64,000 bases of DNA from Variovorax paradoxus (GCF_009755665.1 NZ_CP046622.1:3410001-3474000), one strand, 5' to 3'; positions 44,194 to 54,244 are shown, counted from the first letter of the stretch. Notes: a model not told the origin generated them from the sequence alone. Translations and numbers: made by a program.

Positions 44194-45117
44194 ATGCGTG
44201 AGACCGGCCGTTTCGCGCCCTCGCCCACCGGCCCGCTGCACGCCGGCTCGCTGGTTGCCGCGCTTGCGAGCTGGCTCGACGTGCGCGCCCGCGGGCCACA
44301 GGCACGCTGGCTGATCCGCATCGAGGACGCGGACACCGAGCGCTGCCTGCCCGGCATGGGCGAGCACATCCTCCGGCAGCTGGCCGACTGCGCCCTGCTG
44401 CCGGACGAAGCGCCGGTGTGGCAGACGCAGCGCATCGCGCATTACGAAGCGGCGCTTGCGAAGCTGCAGGCCTTCGGCCTCGCCTACCCCTGCGGCTGTT
44501 CGCGCAAGGACATTGACGAGGCGCTGGTCCGGCTTGGGCGGCCGCACACGCGGCATGGAGAGCGGGTCTATCCCGGTACTTGCCGCAATGGCCTGCACGG
44601 CAAGCCCGCGCGGGCGTGGCGCTTTGCCACCGAGAAGTTCGAAGCCGTGCAACCGGCGCTTCCGTCGGGCGAGCTCTGCTGGACCGACCGCCGCCTCGGC
44701 CGCCAGTGCCAGCACGTCAGCCGCGAGGTGGGCGACTTCGTGCTGCGCCGCGCCGACGGGCCGTGGGCCTATCAACTCGCGGTGGTGGTCGACGACGCGG
44801 AACAGGGCGTAACCGACGTCGTGCGCGGCGAAGACTTGGCAGACAACACCGCGCGCCAGATCCTGCTGCAACGCGCGCTCGGCATGCCCACGCCCAGTTA
44901 CCTGCATACGCCCCTGGTGCGGGGCGCCCATGGCGACAAGCTCTCGAAGCAGAACGGCGCCACCCCCATCGACACCGCCACGCCCAAGGCCGCACTGGCG
45001 TCGCTCGAGGCCGCCGCGCGCGTGCTCGGCCTCGGCGCCGCGCGGGGCGGCTCATGCGCCGCGGCACTGGCCGGCTGGGTGCCGGAATGGCTTGGTCTCT
45101 ACAATTCGCGGCCGTAA
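44194..45117 (+). CDS. gluQ: Glutamyl-Q tRNA(Asp) synthetase
   Basis: GluQRS attaches glutamate to queuosine in tRNA(Asp). It is a truncated GluRS without anticodon-binding domain. The 307-residue protein has the HIGH-type motif [14 protein letters not shown], zinc ligands in [10 protein letters not shown], and KLSKQNGA, the KMSKS variant typical of GluQ. The length fits. Its last base overlaps the trmB start (TAATG), so the two tRNA-modification genes are coupled. Confidence 0.93.
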   Translation: MRETGRFAPSPTGPLHAGSLVAALASWLDVRARGPQARWLIRIEDADTERCLPGMGEHILRQLADCALLPDEAPVWQTQRIAHYEAALAKLQAFGLAYPCGCSRKDIDEALVRLGRPHTRHGERVYPGTCRNGLHGKPARAWRFATEKFEAVQPALPSGELCWTDRRLGRQCQHVSREVGDFVLRRADGPWAYQLAVVVDDAEQGVTDVVRGEDLADNTARQILLQRALGMPTPSYLHTPLVRGAHGDKLSKQNGATPIDTATPKAALASLEAAARVLGLGAARGGSCAAALAGWVPEWLGLYNSRP

Positions 45118-45854
45118 TGACCTTTCCCGACACCGTGCCAAACGATTCCCCGCCGAGCGACGACGCGGCCGACCAGCCGCATCCGCTGCACCGCCGCCTC
45201 AAGAGCTTCGTGAAGCGCGCCGGCCGCACCACCGAAGGCCAGGCGCGCGCCTTTGCCGAGCTGGGCCCGCTCTTCCTGCTGCCCTACAAGCCCGAGCCGC
45301 TCGACCTGACCTCGGCCTTCGGTGGGCGCGCCGCGCCGACGGTTCTCGAGATCGGCTTCGGCATGGGCGAAGCCACCGCGCACATCGCCACGGTGATGCC
45401 CGAGACCAACTTTCTTTGCTGCGAAGTGCATGAGCCCGGCGTGGGCGCGCTGCTCAAGCGCATCGGCGAGCAATCGATCGGCAACATCCGCATTTGCGCG
45501 CACGACGCCGTCGACGTGCTCGACCACATGCTGCAGCCCGATTCACTGGCCGGCGTGCATGTGTTCTTTCCCGACCCGTGGCACAAGAAGCGCCACAACA
45601 AGCGCCGGCTGATCCAGCCCGAGTTCGTGAAGAAACTTGCCGAGCACCTGCGCCCGGGCGGCTACATCCATTGCGCCACCGACTGGCAGCCTTACGCCGA
45701 GCAGATGCTCGAAGTGCTCTCGGCGGAGCCTCTGCTGCGCAACACGGCCGAAGCCTATGCGCCCAAGCCGGAGTACCGGCCGTTGACCAAGTTCGAGAAC
45801 CGCGGCCTCAAGCTGGGCCACGGCGTGTGGGACCTGGTCTTCCGGCGCGCCTGA
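45117..45854 (+). CDS. trmB: tRNA (guanine-N7-)-methyltransferase
   Basis: TrmB methylates G46 of tRNAs with SAM. The 245-residue protein shows the SAM site [15 protein letters not shown] and the family signature [16 protein letters not shown]. The C-terminal [19 protein letters not shown] is the usual closing motif. The acidic N-terminal extension of about 25 residues ([13 protein letters not shown]) is common in betaproteobacteria. The start is ATG 45117, sharing one base with the gluQ stop. Confidence 0.95.
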   Translation: MTFPDTVPNDSPPSDDAADQPHPLHRRLKSFVKRAGRTTEGQARAFAELGPLFLLPYKPEPLDLTSAFGGRAAPTVLEIGFGMGEATAHIATVMPETNFLCCEVHEPGVGALLKRIGEQSIGNIRICAHDAVDVLDHMLQPDSLAGVHVFFPDPWHKKRHNKRRLIQPEFVKKLAEHLRPGGYIHCATDWQPYAEQMLEVLSAEPLLRNTAEAYAPKPEYRPLTKFENRGLKLGHGVWDLVFRRA

Positions 45855-45877
45855 GGTATTGCCGGCGGAGCCAGGTC

Positions 45878-46102
45878 TCAGCCGGCACTTTCTCCAATTG
45901 CCGCAGCTGACAGGAACCGCGGCAACACCGGCTGCACACGATCGAATGCGTCGGTGACCGCGCTGGACACTGCAACTGCCCGCTCCTCCTTACTGAGCGC
46001 AAGCGACTCGCAATAGGCTTTCTGAATGGCTGCATCCATCTGCGCCTTCGGAGCAGTCGCCTTGGCGGCCAACAGCTGGTCCCAAGGGCTTGAATATCGC
46101 AA
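45878..46102 (-). CDS. Possible small hypothetical protein
   Basis: A 74-residue frame is open from a TTG at 46102. It lacks ATG or GTG starts, and no strong ribosome site precedes the TTG. The frame stays open upstream to a stop near 46170. The translation is low in Arg and Pro, mostly helical (MDAAIQKAYCESLALSKEERAVAVSSAVTDA), and looks more protein-like than typical shadow frames. I do not recognise a family. It may be a genuine small gene or the remnant of a longer one that lost its start. Confidence 0.3.
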   Translation of the reverse strand: MRYSSPWDQLLAAKATAPKAQMDAAIQKAYCESLALSKEERAVAVSSAVTDAFDRVQPVLPRFLSAAAIGESAG

Positions 46103-46204
46103 GCAGATCGCCCATGCGAACCCGGCTTGCCCGCGGGTCGGTTCCCTTCCCTGCGGGCACCGAAATTGCTACACTTTTTTACTAATTTTGACAAAGGGTG
46201 GCAA

Positions 46205-47362
46205 ATGAACAGCTCTCGCAGGCAAGTACTGAAGACAACCGGCGCACTGCTGCTGGGCGGCGGCCTTTCTCTTCCGGCGCTCTCACAACACGCCAAGGCC
46301 ACCGCAGGCGCGCGTGTCGTGCTGCTGGGCCAATCGGTGCCGCTGACGGGCGCGGCCGGCGAGATCGGCCTCGCTTTTGCGGCCGGCAGCCGGCTTGCCG
46401 TGGGCGAGTTCAACGAGCGCAACGCGGCCAGCGGGCTCCAGCTCAAGCTGCTGCAGCTCGACGACGGCTACGACGCCACCCGTGCCGCAGCCAACGCCCG
46501 CACGCTGCTGGGCGCAGACAAGGCCGACATGCTGTTCGGCTTTGTGGGCACCGCAAGCAGCGATGCCGGCGCCAGCGTTGCCGCCCAGCAGGGCAACCTG
46601 CTGTTCGCGCCCTTTGCCGCCGCCGATTCGCTGCGCGAGGCGAGCCATCCGAACGTGTTTCATGTGCGTCCCGGCATGATCGACGAAGCCCTGAAGATCG
46701 TGCGCCAGTGCGCCACTGTGGGTCAGACGCGCATCGCGCTGGTGGGTGATGACGACGCCATGGGCCGCGCGGGCCTCGCCGCCGTGCAGCAGGCCGTCAC
46801 CGAGCTCAAGGCGCCGCCGCTGGTTGCAACGGCCATGGTTCCCATGGGCGGCGACAAGCTCGACGCGGCGCTCAAGACCGTGCTGCAGCAGACGCCCCAA
46901 GCGATCGTGCTGGTGTCGCTCTCGGGCACCACGGCCAACGCCATCCGCAAACTGCGCAAGAGCGGCTACACCGGCAGCTTCATGGCCTTTTCGATCGTGG
47001 GTATCGACCCGCTCTACGCCGAACTCGGCAAGGATATCGGCGGCATCGTCATTTCGCAGGTGGTGCCCTCGCCCCGGCCCTCGGCCATTCCCATCGTCAA
47101 GGAATACCGCGCCGCCCTCGACAACTCCGACCAGACGCCTTCGTACGAAGGCCTGGAGGGTTTCATTGCCGCCAAGGTGGTGGGCGAGGCCGTGCGGCGC
47201 GCGGGCCGCGGCTTCACCACCGCCAGCCTGCAGCGCGTGATGACGGCCATGACCGACTACGACGTGGGCGGCTTTCGCGTCAACCTGCGGCCGGGCCTGC
47301 GCGATCCGTCGCGGAACATCGACCTGATCAGTATCTCGGCCGACGGCCGCGTCCTGCGCTGA
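46205..47362 (+). CDS. ABC transporter substrate-binding protein (branched-chain amino-acid/LivK type)
   Basis: This 385-residue type I periplasmic binding protein has a twin-arginine-like signal (SSRRQVLKTTGALLLGGGLSLPALS). The mature part begins with RVVLLGQSVPLTGAAGEIG, the classical LivJ/LivK strand. No permease or ATPase genes are adjacent, so it is an orphan component or a sensor. It is preceded by an AT-rich stretch (46168-46200). A divergent Crp/Fnr regulator lies just beyond its end. Its ligand is unknown. Confidence 0.85.
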   Translation: MNSSRRQVLKTTGALLLGGGLSLPALSQHAKATAGARVVLLGQSVPLTGAAGEIGLAFAAGSRLAVGEFNERNAASGLQLKLLQLDDGYDATRAAANARTLLGADKADMLFGFVGTASSDAGASVAAQQGNLLFAPFAAADSLREASHPNVFHVRPGMIDEALKIVRQCATVGQTRIALVGDDDAMGRAGLAAVQQAVTELKAPPLVATAMVPMGGDKLDAALKTVLQQTPQAIVLVSLSGTTANAIRKLRKSGYTGSFMAFSIVGIDPLYAELGKDIGGIVISQVVPSPRPSAIPIVKEYRAALDNSDQTPSYEGLEGFIAAKVVGEAVRRAGRGFTTASLQRVMTAMTDYDVGGFRVNLRPGLRDPSRNIDLISISADGRVLR

Positions 47363-47383
47363 ATACCCGCTGAATGCGCCGGG

Positions 47384-48127
47384 CTAGCCGCTGCGAACCA
47401 GCGCCTGCAGCGTATCGACCGACCGAAGCTCGATGCGCCCGTAGCTCAGCGAAATCACCTCGTCGCGCGCCAGCGCGTTGAGCTCCTTCGAAAGCGTCTG
47501 GCGCGTGACGCCGAGCATCATGGCCAGCGCTTCCTGCGGCAGCATCAGCGTGCGGCGCAATTGCACCGATTGCGTGGCGTCGCCGCGCGCCAGCACCAGC
47601 AGGCGGTGCGCCACGCGCGCGCGCAGGCTGCGCAGCGTGGCATCTTCGGTCAGCCCGTAGAGCATGCGCACCCTTGCGGCCAGCATCATGGCAATGGCGT
47701 TCGCAAAGACAACGTCGCGCATCTGCTGCGCAAAAGCCTCGGGCGGCACCACCAGCAGATCGAGCGGTTCCAGCGCGGTAGCGTCGTGCGTGCGCGGCGA
47801 GCCGTCGAGCAGCGTGATCTCGCCAAACCAGTTGCCGGGCTCGAGCACCGCTAGGATGGCCTCGCGCCCGTCCTGCCGCAGCGACGATATCTTGATGGTG
47901 CCGGCCACCAGGCCATAAAAGCCCCCGCCCGCCGCATGCACCGGGTCGCCCTGGCGAAACACCATGGCACCGCGCCGCAGGTGAATGAGTTCGGCCGCGC
48001 CAAGCAGGGCCTCACGCTGTGCCCGCGGAATGCTCGTGAACCACGGGTTGCGCTCCATCGCAACCAGGTGCGAAGCGGAAAGGCGCGGCTTGGGAGCGGG
48101 CATCGGGGGTTTTCCAGGCCCCTGCAT
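47384..48127 (-). CDS. Crp/Fnr family transcriptional regulator
   Basis: The 247-residue protein has an N-terminal cyclic-nucleotide-binding-like domain (GNWFGEITLLDGSPR resembles the phosphate-binding cassette). The C-terminal winged HTH has recognition helix MLGVTRQTLSKELNALA. It has no FNR-type Fe-S cysteine cluster. An N-terminal Pro/Lys-rich stretch precedes the domain. It diverges from the HD-domain gene, with palindromes in the 75 bp between them. I use ATG 48127. TTG 48133 is also possible. Confidence 0.88.
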   Translation of the reverse strand: MQGPGKPPMPAPKPRLSASHLVAMERNPWFTSIPRAQREALLGAAELIHLRRGAMVFRQGDPVHAAGGGFYGLVAGTIKISSLRQDGREAILAVLEPGNWFGEITLLDGSPRTHDATALEPLDLLVVPPEAFAQQMRDVVFANAIAMMLAARVRMLYGLTEDATLRSLRARVAHRLLVLARGDATQSVQLRRTLMLPQEALAMMLGVTRQTLSKELNALARDEVISLSYGRIELRSVDTLQALVRSG

Positions 48128-48143
48128 TGTCAAATCCTTGACA
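48128..48143. promoter_or_regulatory. Inverted repeat between the Crp/Fnr and HD genes
   Basis: TGTCAA-ATCC-TTGACA is a perfect 6-4-6 inverted repeat abutting the Crp/Fnr ATG. TTGAC recurs as GTCAA at 48151-48155, giving overlapping half-sites. TTGACA is also a perfect -35 box for the plus-strand gene. Autoregulation and control of the HD gene are plausible. Confidence 0.5.
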
Positions 48144-48202
48144 GTTGCGCGTCAAGCACGGGTCTACAGTGGCCGGCACCCCACAAGAACGGAGACCACA
48201 AG

Positions 48203-48793
48203 ATGAGCGAACGGGCGAGTTTCACCAGCATGCAGCAGAGCACGCGCGAAGACTGGCAACTGATCGGCGGCGAGTTCAGGCAATTTGCAGGCGGCCTGCC
48301 CGCGCGCGTGATCAGGCACCTGCAGATCCTCGAAGGCGACTACGGCGGCTTTCCGGTCGACCGCTACACCCATTCGCTGCAAACCGCGACCCGCGCGCTG
48401 CGCGACGGCCGCGACGAGGAATACGTGGTTTGCGCCCTGCTGCACGACATCGGCGACACGCTCGGCAGCTTCAACCACCCCGATATTGCCGCGGCCATCC
48501 TGAAGCCCTTCGTGAGCGAGGCCAACCACTGGATGGTGCAGCACCACGGCATCTTCCAGGGCCACTACTTCTTTCACCACATCGGGCTGGACCGCGACAT
48601 GCGCGACAACTTCAGGAGCCATCCGCACTACGAGCGCACGGCCGAGTTCTGCGCGCTGTACGACAACCCGGCCTTCGACCCGAAAGCCGAGACGCTGCCC
48701 ATCAGCGAATTCGAACCCATGCTGCAGCGCCTGATGGCGCAGCCGAAGCAGAGCATCTACAAGGCCGCGATGAAAGAGCCGGCCGCCGCCTGA
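48203..48793 (+). CDS. HD-domain protein with MIOX/PhnZ-like diiron motif
   Basis: This 196-residue protein begins with a helical N-terminus. It then shows DRYTHSLQTATRAL, CALLHDIGDTLG and HWMVQHHGIFQGHYFFHH, the ordered His/Asp ligands of an HD domain. The HxLQTA block is the feature shared by the mixed-valent diiron oxygenases MIOX and PhnZ, which cleave C-C or C-P bonds with O2. A plain phosphohydrolase is the other possibility. It starts the gene run with a class II aldolase-like gene 23 bp downstream. The substrate is unknown. Confidence 0.7.
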   Translation: MSERASFTSMQQSTREDWQLIGGEFRQFAGGLPARVIRHLQILEGDYGGFPVDRYTHSLQTATRALRDGRDEEYVVCALLHDIGDTLGSFNHPDIAAAILKPFVSEANHWMVQHHGIFQGHYFFHHIGLDRDMRDNFRSHPHYERTAEFCALYDNPAFDPKAETLPISEFEPMLQRLMAQPKQSIYKAAMKEPAAA

Positions 48794-48816
48794 CACCCGA
48801 CAAAGGACACATCACC

Positions 48817-49584
48817 ATGAACGCAAACTCCCAATCCGAAATCCAGAAGCTCGTGTCCGCCGAGGAGTGGCAGCTGCGCGTCGACCTAGCGGCCTGCTAC
48901 CGCCTGGTGGCACTCTACGGCTGGAGCGACCTGGTGTTCACGCACATCAGCGCGCGCATTCCTGGGCCCGAGCACCACTTCCTGATCAACCCCTACGGCC
49001 TGATGTTCGACGAGATCACCGCGTCCAGCCTGGTCAAGGTCGACCAGCAGTGCAACAAGATCATCGAGTCGCCCTACCCCGTCAACCCGGCCGGCTTCGT
49101 GATCCACAGCGCCGTGCATGCCGCGCGCGAAGACATCCAGTGCGTGCTGCACACCCACACCAAGGCCGGCATTGCCGTGAGCGCGCAGAAGAACGGCGTG
49201 CTGCCCATCAGCCAGCAATCGACCTTCGTGCTGGCCTCGCTGGCCTACCACGACTACGAAGGCGTGGCCTTCCGCGACGACGAGAAGCCGCGCCTGCAGG
49301 CCGACATGGGCAACGCCAATTTCCTGATGCTGCGCAACCACGGCCTGCTCACTTGCGGCAAGACCATTGCAGACGCGTTCCTTTCGATGTACACCTTCGA
49401 GAACACCTGCCAGATCCAGATTGCAGCGCAGTCGGGCGGCGGCGAGCTCACGCAAGTGAACCCGAAGATCGTCGAGGGCGTGGGCCAGGCAATGAAGGTG
49501 CAGACGGGCGGACTGGGCGGGCAGTTCGTCTGGCCGTCGCTCATTCGCAAGCTCGACCGCATCGACGACAGCTACAAGCAATAA
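48817..49584 (+). CDS. Class II aldolase/adducin-like protein, copy 1
   Basis: This 255-residue protein has the class II aldolase/adducin fold with HTH zinc ligands in CVLHTHTKAGIAV and a third His in LRNHGLLTCG. The segment before the first ligand reads NPAGFVIHSAVHAA. In fuculose-1-phosphate aldolase the catalytic Glu73 sits at this point, and here it is a Gly. So the metal site is likely present but classical aldol chemistry is doubtful; it may decarboxylate, epimerise or cleave by another mechanism. It resembles the second copy at 54245. AAAGGACAC precedes the ATG. Confidence 0.8.
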   Translation: MNANSQSEIQKLVSAEEWQLRVDLAACYRLVALYGWSDLVFTHISARIPGPEHHFLINPYGLMFDEITASSLVKVDQQCNKIIESPYPVNPAGFVIHSAVHAAREDIQCVLHTHTKAGIAVSAQKNGVLPISQQSTFVLASLAYHDYEGVAFRDDEKPRLQADMGNANFLMLRNHGLLTCGKTIADAFLSMYTFENTCQIQIAAQSGGGELTQVNPKIVEGVGQAMKVQTGGLGGQFVWPSLIRKLDRIDDSYKQ

Positions 49585-49679
49585 GACGCGCAGATTCCGG
49601 TTTCCACGGCTGCCAGCGCCTGCGCGACAGGTGCCGGCAGCCATTTTTTTAGAAGAAGCAAGAAGAGGAGACAACAAGC

Positions 49680-50558
49680 ATGGACGCTACGCTCATCGTG
49701 ACCCGGTTTCTGTTCGGCGCGCTGGCGCTGGTGATGTTCGGGCTAGGGCTTTCGCTTTCGCTGGACGACTTCCGGCGGCTTTTCAAGCATCCCAAGGCGG
49801 TGACCATCGCGCTCGCGCTGCAGGTTGTCGGCCTGCCGCTGGCCTGCTACGCCATCATCGTCGGCTTCGGCCTCTCGCCGGTGTTCGCCATCGGGCTCAT
49901 GCTGCTCGCGGCCTCGCCGGGCGGCATTTCGGCCAACCTGTTCTCGCACCTGTTCGGCGGCAACGTGGCCATGAACATCTCGCTCACGGCCGTGAACACG
50001 CTGCTGTCGATCGTCACGCTGCCGCTCATCGCCAACTGGGCCATCGGGCATTTTGCGCAGAGCGGCCAGGTGGTGCCGCTGCAAACGCGCAAGCTGGTGG
50101 AGGTGATCGCCATCGTGCTGGTGCCGGTGGCCATCGGCATGTTCGTGGCCTCGCGCAAGCCCGGCTTTGCAGCGCGCATGGAAAAGCCCACCAAGATCTT
50201 CAGCGCCGTGGTGCTCGCGGTGGTCACGGTGCTGGCCATTGCCAACGAATGGAAGACCATCACGGCCACCTTCGCCGAAATCGGCTTGCCGGTGCTGCTG
50301 TTCAACCTGCTGAGCCTGCTGGCGGGCTATTACCTGAGCCGCGCCGCGGGCCTGGACAAGCCGCTCGCAACCGCCATCAGCTACGAGATCGGCATCCACA
50401 ACTCCACGCTGGCCATCTTCATCGCGGTGAGCGTGCTCGGCAGCTTTCAGCTCGCGCTGCCGGCCGCGATCTATTCGGTGGTGATGTACATCACCGCTCC
50501 GCTCTTCGGTTGGCTGCTGCTGCGCAAGCGGCAACCGGTGGCCGTGCCTGCGCGATGA
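49680..50558 (+). CDS. Bile acid:sodium symporter (BASS) family transporter
   Basis: This 292-residue integral membrane protein has about nine hydrophobic helices, starting FLFGALALVMFGLGLSLSLDDF and continuing with VTIALALQVVGLPLACYAIIV and MLLAASPGGISANLFSHLFGG. The family motif ASPGG and the C-terminal SYEIGIHNSTLAIFIAVSVLG mark the sodium-coupled fold. BASS proteins carry bile acids, pantothenate, pyruvate or other carboxylates. Placed inside the catabolic run, it may import or export an organic acid. An AAGAGGAGACAACAAGC ribosome region precedes the ATG. Confidence 0.88.
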   Translation: MDATLIVTRFLFGALALVMFGLGLSLSLDDFRRLFKHPKAVTIALALQVVGLPLACYAIIVGFGLSPVFAIGLMLLAASPGGISANLFSHLFGGNVAMNISLTAVNTLLSIVTLPLIANWAIGHFAQSGQVVPLQTRKLVEVIAIVLVPVAIGMFVASRKPGFAARMEKPTKIFSAVVLAVVTVLAIANEWKTITATFAEIGLPVLLFNLLSLLAGYYLSRAAGLDKPLATAISYEIGIHNSTLAIFIAVSVLGSFQLALPAAIYSVVMYITAPLFGWLLLRKRQPVAVPAR

Positions 50559-50565
50559 TGCGGGC

Positions 50566-51492
50566 ATGGAACTGAGGCAACTGCGTTACTTCGTCAAGGT
50601 CTGCGAACTCCGCAGCATGGGCCGCGCGGCCGTCGAGCTGGGCGTGGTCACGTCGGCGCTCAGCCAGCAGATCAGCCGGCTCGAGAGCGAGCTTTCGACG
50701 AGGCTGCTGCAGCGCAGCTCGACCGGCGTGGTGCCCACCGATGCGGGCCTGGCCTTCTTGCACCAGGCACAACTCACGCTGCGGCATGCCGACGACGCCG
50801 TGCGCGCGGCGCAGCAGGCGCGGCTTTCCGGCCACGTGAGCGTGGGCTTGGCGCCCACCACGGCCACTGTGCTCGGCGTGCCCCTGATGCGCAGCATGCA
50901 GGAGCGCTACCCCGAGGTGCGGCTGCACATGGTCGAGGCGCTCTCGGGCCATCTCACCACCATGCTGCACGCGCGCCAGCTCGACCTGGCGGTGCTGTTC
51001 CAGACCGACACGCCGCGGCGCTGGAGCGTGCTGCCGCTGCTGGCGGAAAAGCTGTTCGTGATCGCATCGCCGACGCTGAACGGGCGCCCCACGGGCACCA
51101 AGGTGCGCCTGTCGCAGCTGGCCGATGTGCCACTCATCCTGCCCAGCGGCAGCCATGGTCTCCGCGCAACGCTGATGGCCGCCTTCGCGCGAGCGCGGAT
51201 TCAGCCGCGCATCGTGGCCGAGGTGGACGGCCTCGCACTACTGATGGACGCGGTGCGCGCAGGCCACGGCGCGACCATCCAGCCCGGCGCCGCCACGGCC
51301 CGGCACGACCGCGACGACCTGCAGCTCACGCAGATCAGCGATGCGCACGTGGGCCGCCGCAACCTGCTCGTCAGCCTGTCGGACGACGAGCTTTCGCCCG
51401 CCGCGCTCGCCGCGCGCGTGGTGCTTGCAGACACCGCCCGTGCCCTGGTGCGCGAGGGCCGCTGGACTGGCGCCAGTCTTCTCGAAAACTGA
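50566..51492 (+). CDS. LysR-type regulator, TcuR-like
   Basis: The 308-residue LTTR has an N-terminal HTH (YFVKVCELRSMGRAAVELGVVTSALSQQISRLE) and an effector domain from about residue 92 (VSVGLAPTTATVLGVPLM). It lies 7 bp after the BASS gene and immediately precedes tcuA-tcuB, like the tcuR-tcuAB arrangement of Salmonella. The likely inducer is the pathway substrate. Confidence 0.86.
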   Translation: MELRQLRYFVKVCELRSMGRAAVELGVVTSALSQQISRLESELSTRLLQRSSTGVVPTDAGLAFLHQAQLTLRHADDAVRAAQQARLSGHVSVGLAPTTATVLGVPLMRSMQERYPEVRLHMVEALSGHLTTMLHARQLDLAVLFQTDTPRRWSVLPLLAEKLFVIASPTLNGRPTGTKVRLSQLADVPLILPSGSHGLRATLMAAFARARIQPRIVAEVDGLALLMDAVRAGHGATIQPGAATARHDRDDLQLTQISDAHVGRRNLLVSLSDDELSPAALAARVVLADTARALVREGRWTGASLLEN

Positions 51493-51509
51493 ACACCCGT
51501 TGCCTCGAT

Positions 51510-51530
51510 CGGCCTTTCGCGTGAAGGCCG
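51510..51530. promoter_or_regulatory. Inverted repeat between the LysR gene and tcuA
   Basis: CGGCCTT and AAGGCCG form a 7-bp stem with a 7-base loop. It lies about 38 bp before the tcuA start, and could be a weak terminator for the LysR gene or part of the tcuAB operator region. Confidence 0.35.
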
Positions 51531-51567
51531 TGCTGCCTAAAGTCTCCTGCATCAAGGAGACCCACGA

Positions 51568-52995
51568 GTGATAGATGTACTGGTTGTCGGCGGAGGCAAT
51601 GCCGCGCTGTGCGCCGCCCTGATGGCGCGCGAGGCCGGCGCTTCGGTGCTGCTGCTCGAAGCCTCGCCCAAGGAATGGCGCGGCGGCAATTCGCAGCACA
51701 CCCGCAACCTGCGCTGCATGCACGACGCACCGCAGGACGTGCTGATCGACGCCTACCCTGAAGAGGAGTACTGGCAAGACCTGCTCAAGGTGACCGACGG
51801 CCTGACTGACGAACACCTGGCGCGCCTGGTGATTCGCGCCTCTTCAAACTGCCGCGACTGGATGCGCAGCCACGGCGTGCACTTTCAGCCGCCGCTTTCG
51901 GGCGCGTTGCACGTGGCGCGCACCAATGCCTTCTTCATGGGTGGCGGCAAGGCGCTGGTCAATGCCTACTACCGCAGCGCCGAACGGCTGGGCGTGCAGA
52001 TCCGCTACGACACGCCCGTGGCCTCGGTGGAGCTCGACGGCGACTGCTTCGTGGCGGTGCGCACCGAGGCGGGCCAACGCATCGAAGCGAAGAGCTGCGT
52101 GCTGGCGGCGGGCGGCTTCGAGTCGAACCGCGAGTGGCTGCGCGAGGCCTGGGGCCGGAACGAGCGCGGCGAGTGGCCGGCCGACAATTTCCTGATCCGC
52201 GGCACGCGCTTCAACCAGGGCGTGCTGCTCAAGTACATGATCGAAGTCGGCGCCGACAGCATCGGCGATCCGTCGCAGGGCCACATGGTGGCCATCGATG
52301 CGCGCGCGCCGCTGTACGACGGCGGCATCTGCACCCGCATCGACTGCGTCTCGCTCGGTGTGGTGGTCAATCGGGAGGCGCAGCGCTTCTACGACGAGGG
52401 CGAAGATTTCTGGCCCAAGCGCTATGCGATCTGGGGCCGGCTCGTGGCGCAGCAGCCGGGGCAGATCGCATGGTCGGTCATCGACCAGAAGGCGGTCGGT
52501 CGCTTCATGCCGCCAGTGTTCACCGGCACGCAGGCAAACACGCTCGGCGAACTCGCGCAGAAGATCGGCCTGGACGAAGCCGCGTTCGTGCGCACCGTGC
52601 AGGACTACAACGACGCCTGCCGCGTCGGCCGTTTCGACCACACGGCCCTGGACGACTGCCACACCGAAGGCCTCGTGCCCGCCAAGACGCACTGGGCGCG
52701 CCCGCTCGACACCGCGCCCTTCTACGCCTACCCCGTGCGTCCCGGCATCACCTTCACCTACCTCGGCCTCAAGGTGGACGAGACCGCGGCCGTGCGCTTC
52801 GGCGGCCGGCCCAGCCCCAACCTCTTTGTGGCCGGAGAAATGATGGCCGGCAACGTGCTGGGCAAGGGCTACACGGCCGGCGTGGGCATGAGCATCGGCA
52901 CGGCCTTCGGCCGCATCGCTGGAACCCAGGCTGCGCGCGCGGCAAAGAACCTTTCGAAGAGTTCCCCGGAGGCCACCCTTGCAGCAGCTCACTGA
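51568..52995 (+). CDS. tcuA: FAD-dependent tricarballylate dehydrogenase-like protein
   Basis: In Salmonella, TcuA oxidises tricarballylate to cis-aconitate. The 475-residue product has an N-terminal FAD motif ([22 protein letters not shown]). The body resembles the fumarate reductase/succinate dehydrogenase flavoprotein family, with [13 protein letters not shown] and the C-terminal [21 protein letters not shown]. The GTG start has AAGGAGA 7 bases upstream. The partner tcuB overlaps by 17 bp. The cognate MFS carrier TcuC is absent, so the real substrate may differ. Confidence 0.85.
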   Translation: MIDVLVVGGGNAALCAALMAREAGASVLLLEASPKEWRGGNSQHTRNLRCMHDAPQDVLIDAYPEEEYWQDLLKVTDGLTDEHLARLVIRASSNCRDWMRSHGVHFQPPLSGALHVARTNAFFMGGGKALVNAYYRSAERLGVQIRYDTPVASVELDGDCFVAVRTEAGQRIEAKSCVLAAGGFESNREWLREAWGRNERGEWPADNFLIRGTRFNQGVLLKYMIEVGADSIGDPSQGHMVAIDARAPLYDGGICTRIDCVSLGVVVNREAQRFYDEGEDFWPKRYAIWGRLVAQQPGQIAWSVIDQKAVGRFMPPVFTGTQANTLGELAQKIGLDEAAFVRTVQDYNDACRVGRFDHTALDDCHTEGLVPAKTHWARPLDTAPFYAYPVRPGITFTYLGLKVDETAAVRFGGRPSPNLFVAGEMMAGNVLGKGYTAGVGMSIGTAFGRIAGTQAARAAKNLSKSSPEATLAAAH

Positions 52996-54205
52996 TCTCG
53001 TCGCGCGTGCCCGTGCGGATGCCGACGGCATCGGCAGCGCCTCGCCGCGCGTGATTCCGATTCGCCCCGCCCTTCCTTTGAATGCCAGCGAGGGCGAGGT
53101 GGCGCGCATCCTGCAGATCTGCAACGCCTGCCGCTACTGCGAAGGTTTTTGCGCCGTGTTTCCCGCGATGACGCGGCGGCTCGAGTTCGGCAAGGCCGAC
53201 ACGCACTACCTTGCCAACCTGTGCCACAACTGCGGCGCCTGCCTGCATGCATGCCAATATGCGCCGCCGCACGAATTTGCGGTGAACGTGCCGCAAGCCA
53301 TGGCGCAGGTGCGCATGCAGACGTATCACGACTACGCCTGGCCGCCCGCGATGGGCGCGCTCTACAAGAGGGCCGGCCTCACCGTAGCGCTCGCACTGGC
53401 CGGCGGCCTCGCGCTGTTTCTGGTGCTGGCCGTGGCGATGACGGGATCGCTGCTGCACGAGCCGCTTGCGGGCAACTTCTATGCGATCTTTCCGCACAAC
53501 TTCCTGGCGCTGGTGTTCGGCACGGTGTTCGGCTGGGTGGTGTTCGCGCTGGCCTTGGGCACGCGCCGGTTCTGGCGCGAGGTGTCGCCGGCTCAAGAAA
53601 GCGCGCCCGCCGAAGTGGCCGGCGTGCGCGCCGCAGCCAGCGCCGAGGCCGCGCACGACGTGCTGCGACTCAAGTACCTGGACGGCGGCCACGGGCAGGG
53701 CTGCAACAACGAGGACGACCGCTTCACGCTCTGGCGGCGGCGCTTTCACCACTTCACCTTCTACGGCTTCATGCTGTGCTTTGCCTCCACCTGCGTGGCA
53801 ACGCTGTACCACTACCTGCTCGGCCTGCAAGCGCCCTACGCGCTCACCAGCCTGCCGGTGCTGCTGGGCACCGCGGGCGGCACCGGCCTGGTGATCGGCC
53901 CGGTCGGGCTGCTGTGGATGAACCTGCGGCGCAATGCCGCGCACGGCGACATTGCGCAGCGGCCGATGGACCGCGGCTTCATCGCGCTGCTGCTGCTCAC
54001 CAGCCTGACGGGCCTTGCGCTGCTTGCATGGCGCGACACCGCCTTCATGGCGCTGCTGCTCGCGGTGCACCTGGGCGTGGTCATGGCGCTTTTTCTGACT
54101 CTGCCCTACGGCAAGTTCGCGCACGGCATCTTCCGCTCGGCAGCACTGCTGAAGTTCGCGATTGAAAAACGCCTGCCCAGCCGCCTGCAGCTGGGCGGTG
54201 ACTGA
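52979..54205 (+). CDS. tcuB: TcuB/CobZ-type Fe-S membrane electron-transfer protein
   Basis: TcuB reoxidises TcuA by passing electrons to the quinone pool. The 408-residue protein has two cysteine clusters ([15 protein letters not shown] and [16 protein letters not shown]), each typical of 4Fe-4S sites. These are followed by six predicted membrane helices, starting [18 protein letters not shown], with His residues able to bind heme. The CobZ C-terminal half is similar. The TTG start 52979 overlaps tcuA by 17 bp, suggesting coupling. Confidence 0.87.
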   Translation: MQQLTDLVARARADADGIGSASPRVIPIRPALPLNASEGEVARILQICNACRYCEGFCAVFPAMTRRLEFGKADTHYLANLCHNCGACLHACQYAPPHEFAVNVPQAMAQVRMQTYHDYAWPPAMGALYKRAGLTVALALAGGLALFLVLAVAMTGSLLHEPLAGNFYAIFPHNFLALVFGTVFGWVVFALALGTRRFWREVSPAQESAPAEVAGVRAAASAEAAHDVLRLKYLDGGHGQGCNNEDDRFTLWRRRFHHFTFYGFMLCFASTCVATLYHYLLGLQAPYALTSLPVLLGTAGGTGLVIGPVGLLWMNLRRNAAHGDIAQRPMDRGFIALLLLTSLTGLALLAWRDTAFMALLLAVHLGVVMALFLTLPYGKFAHGIFRSAALLKFAIEKRLPSRLQLGGD

Positions 54206-54244
54206 GCTCCTTCTGTACCGAAGCCACCGAAAGGAAACACCACG

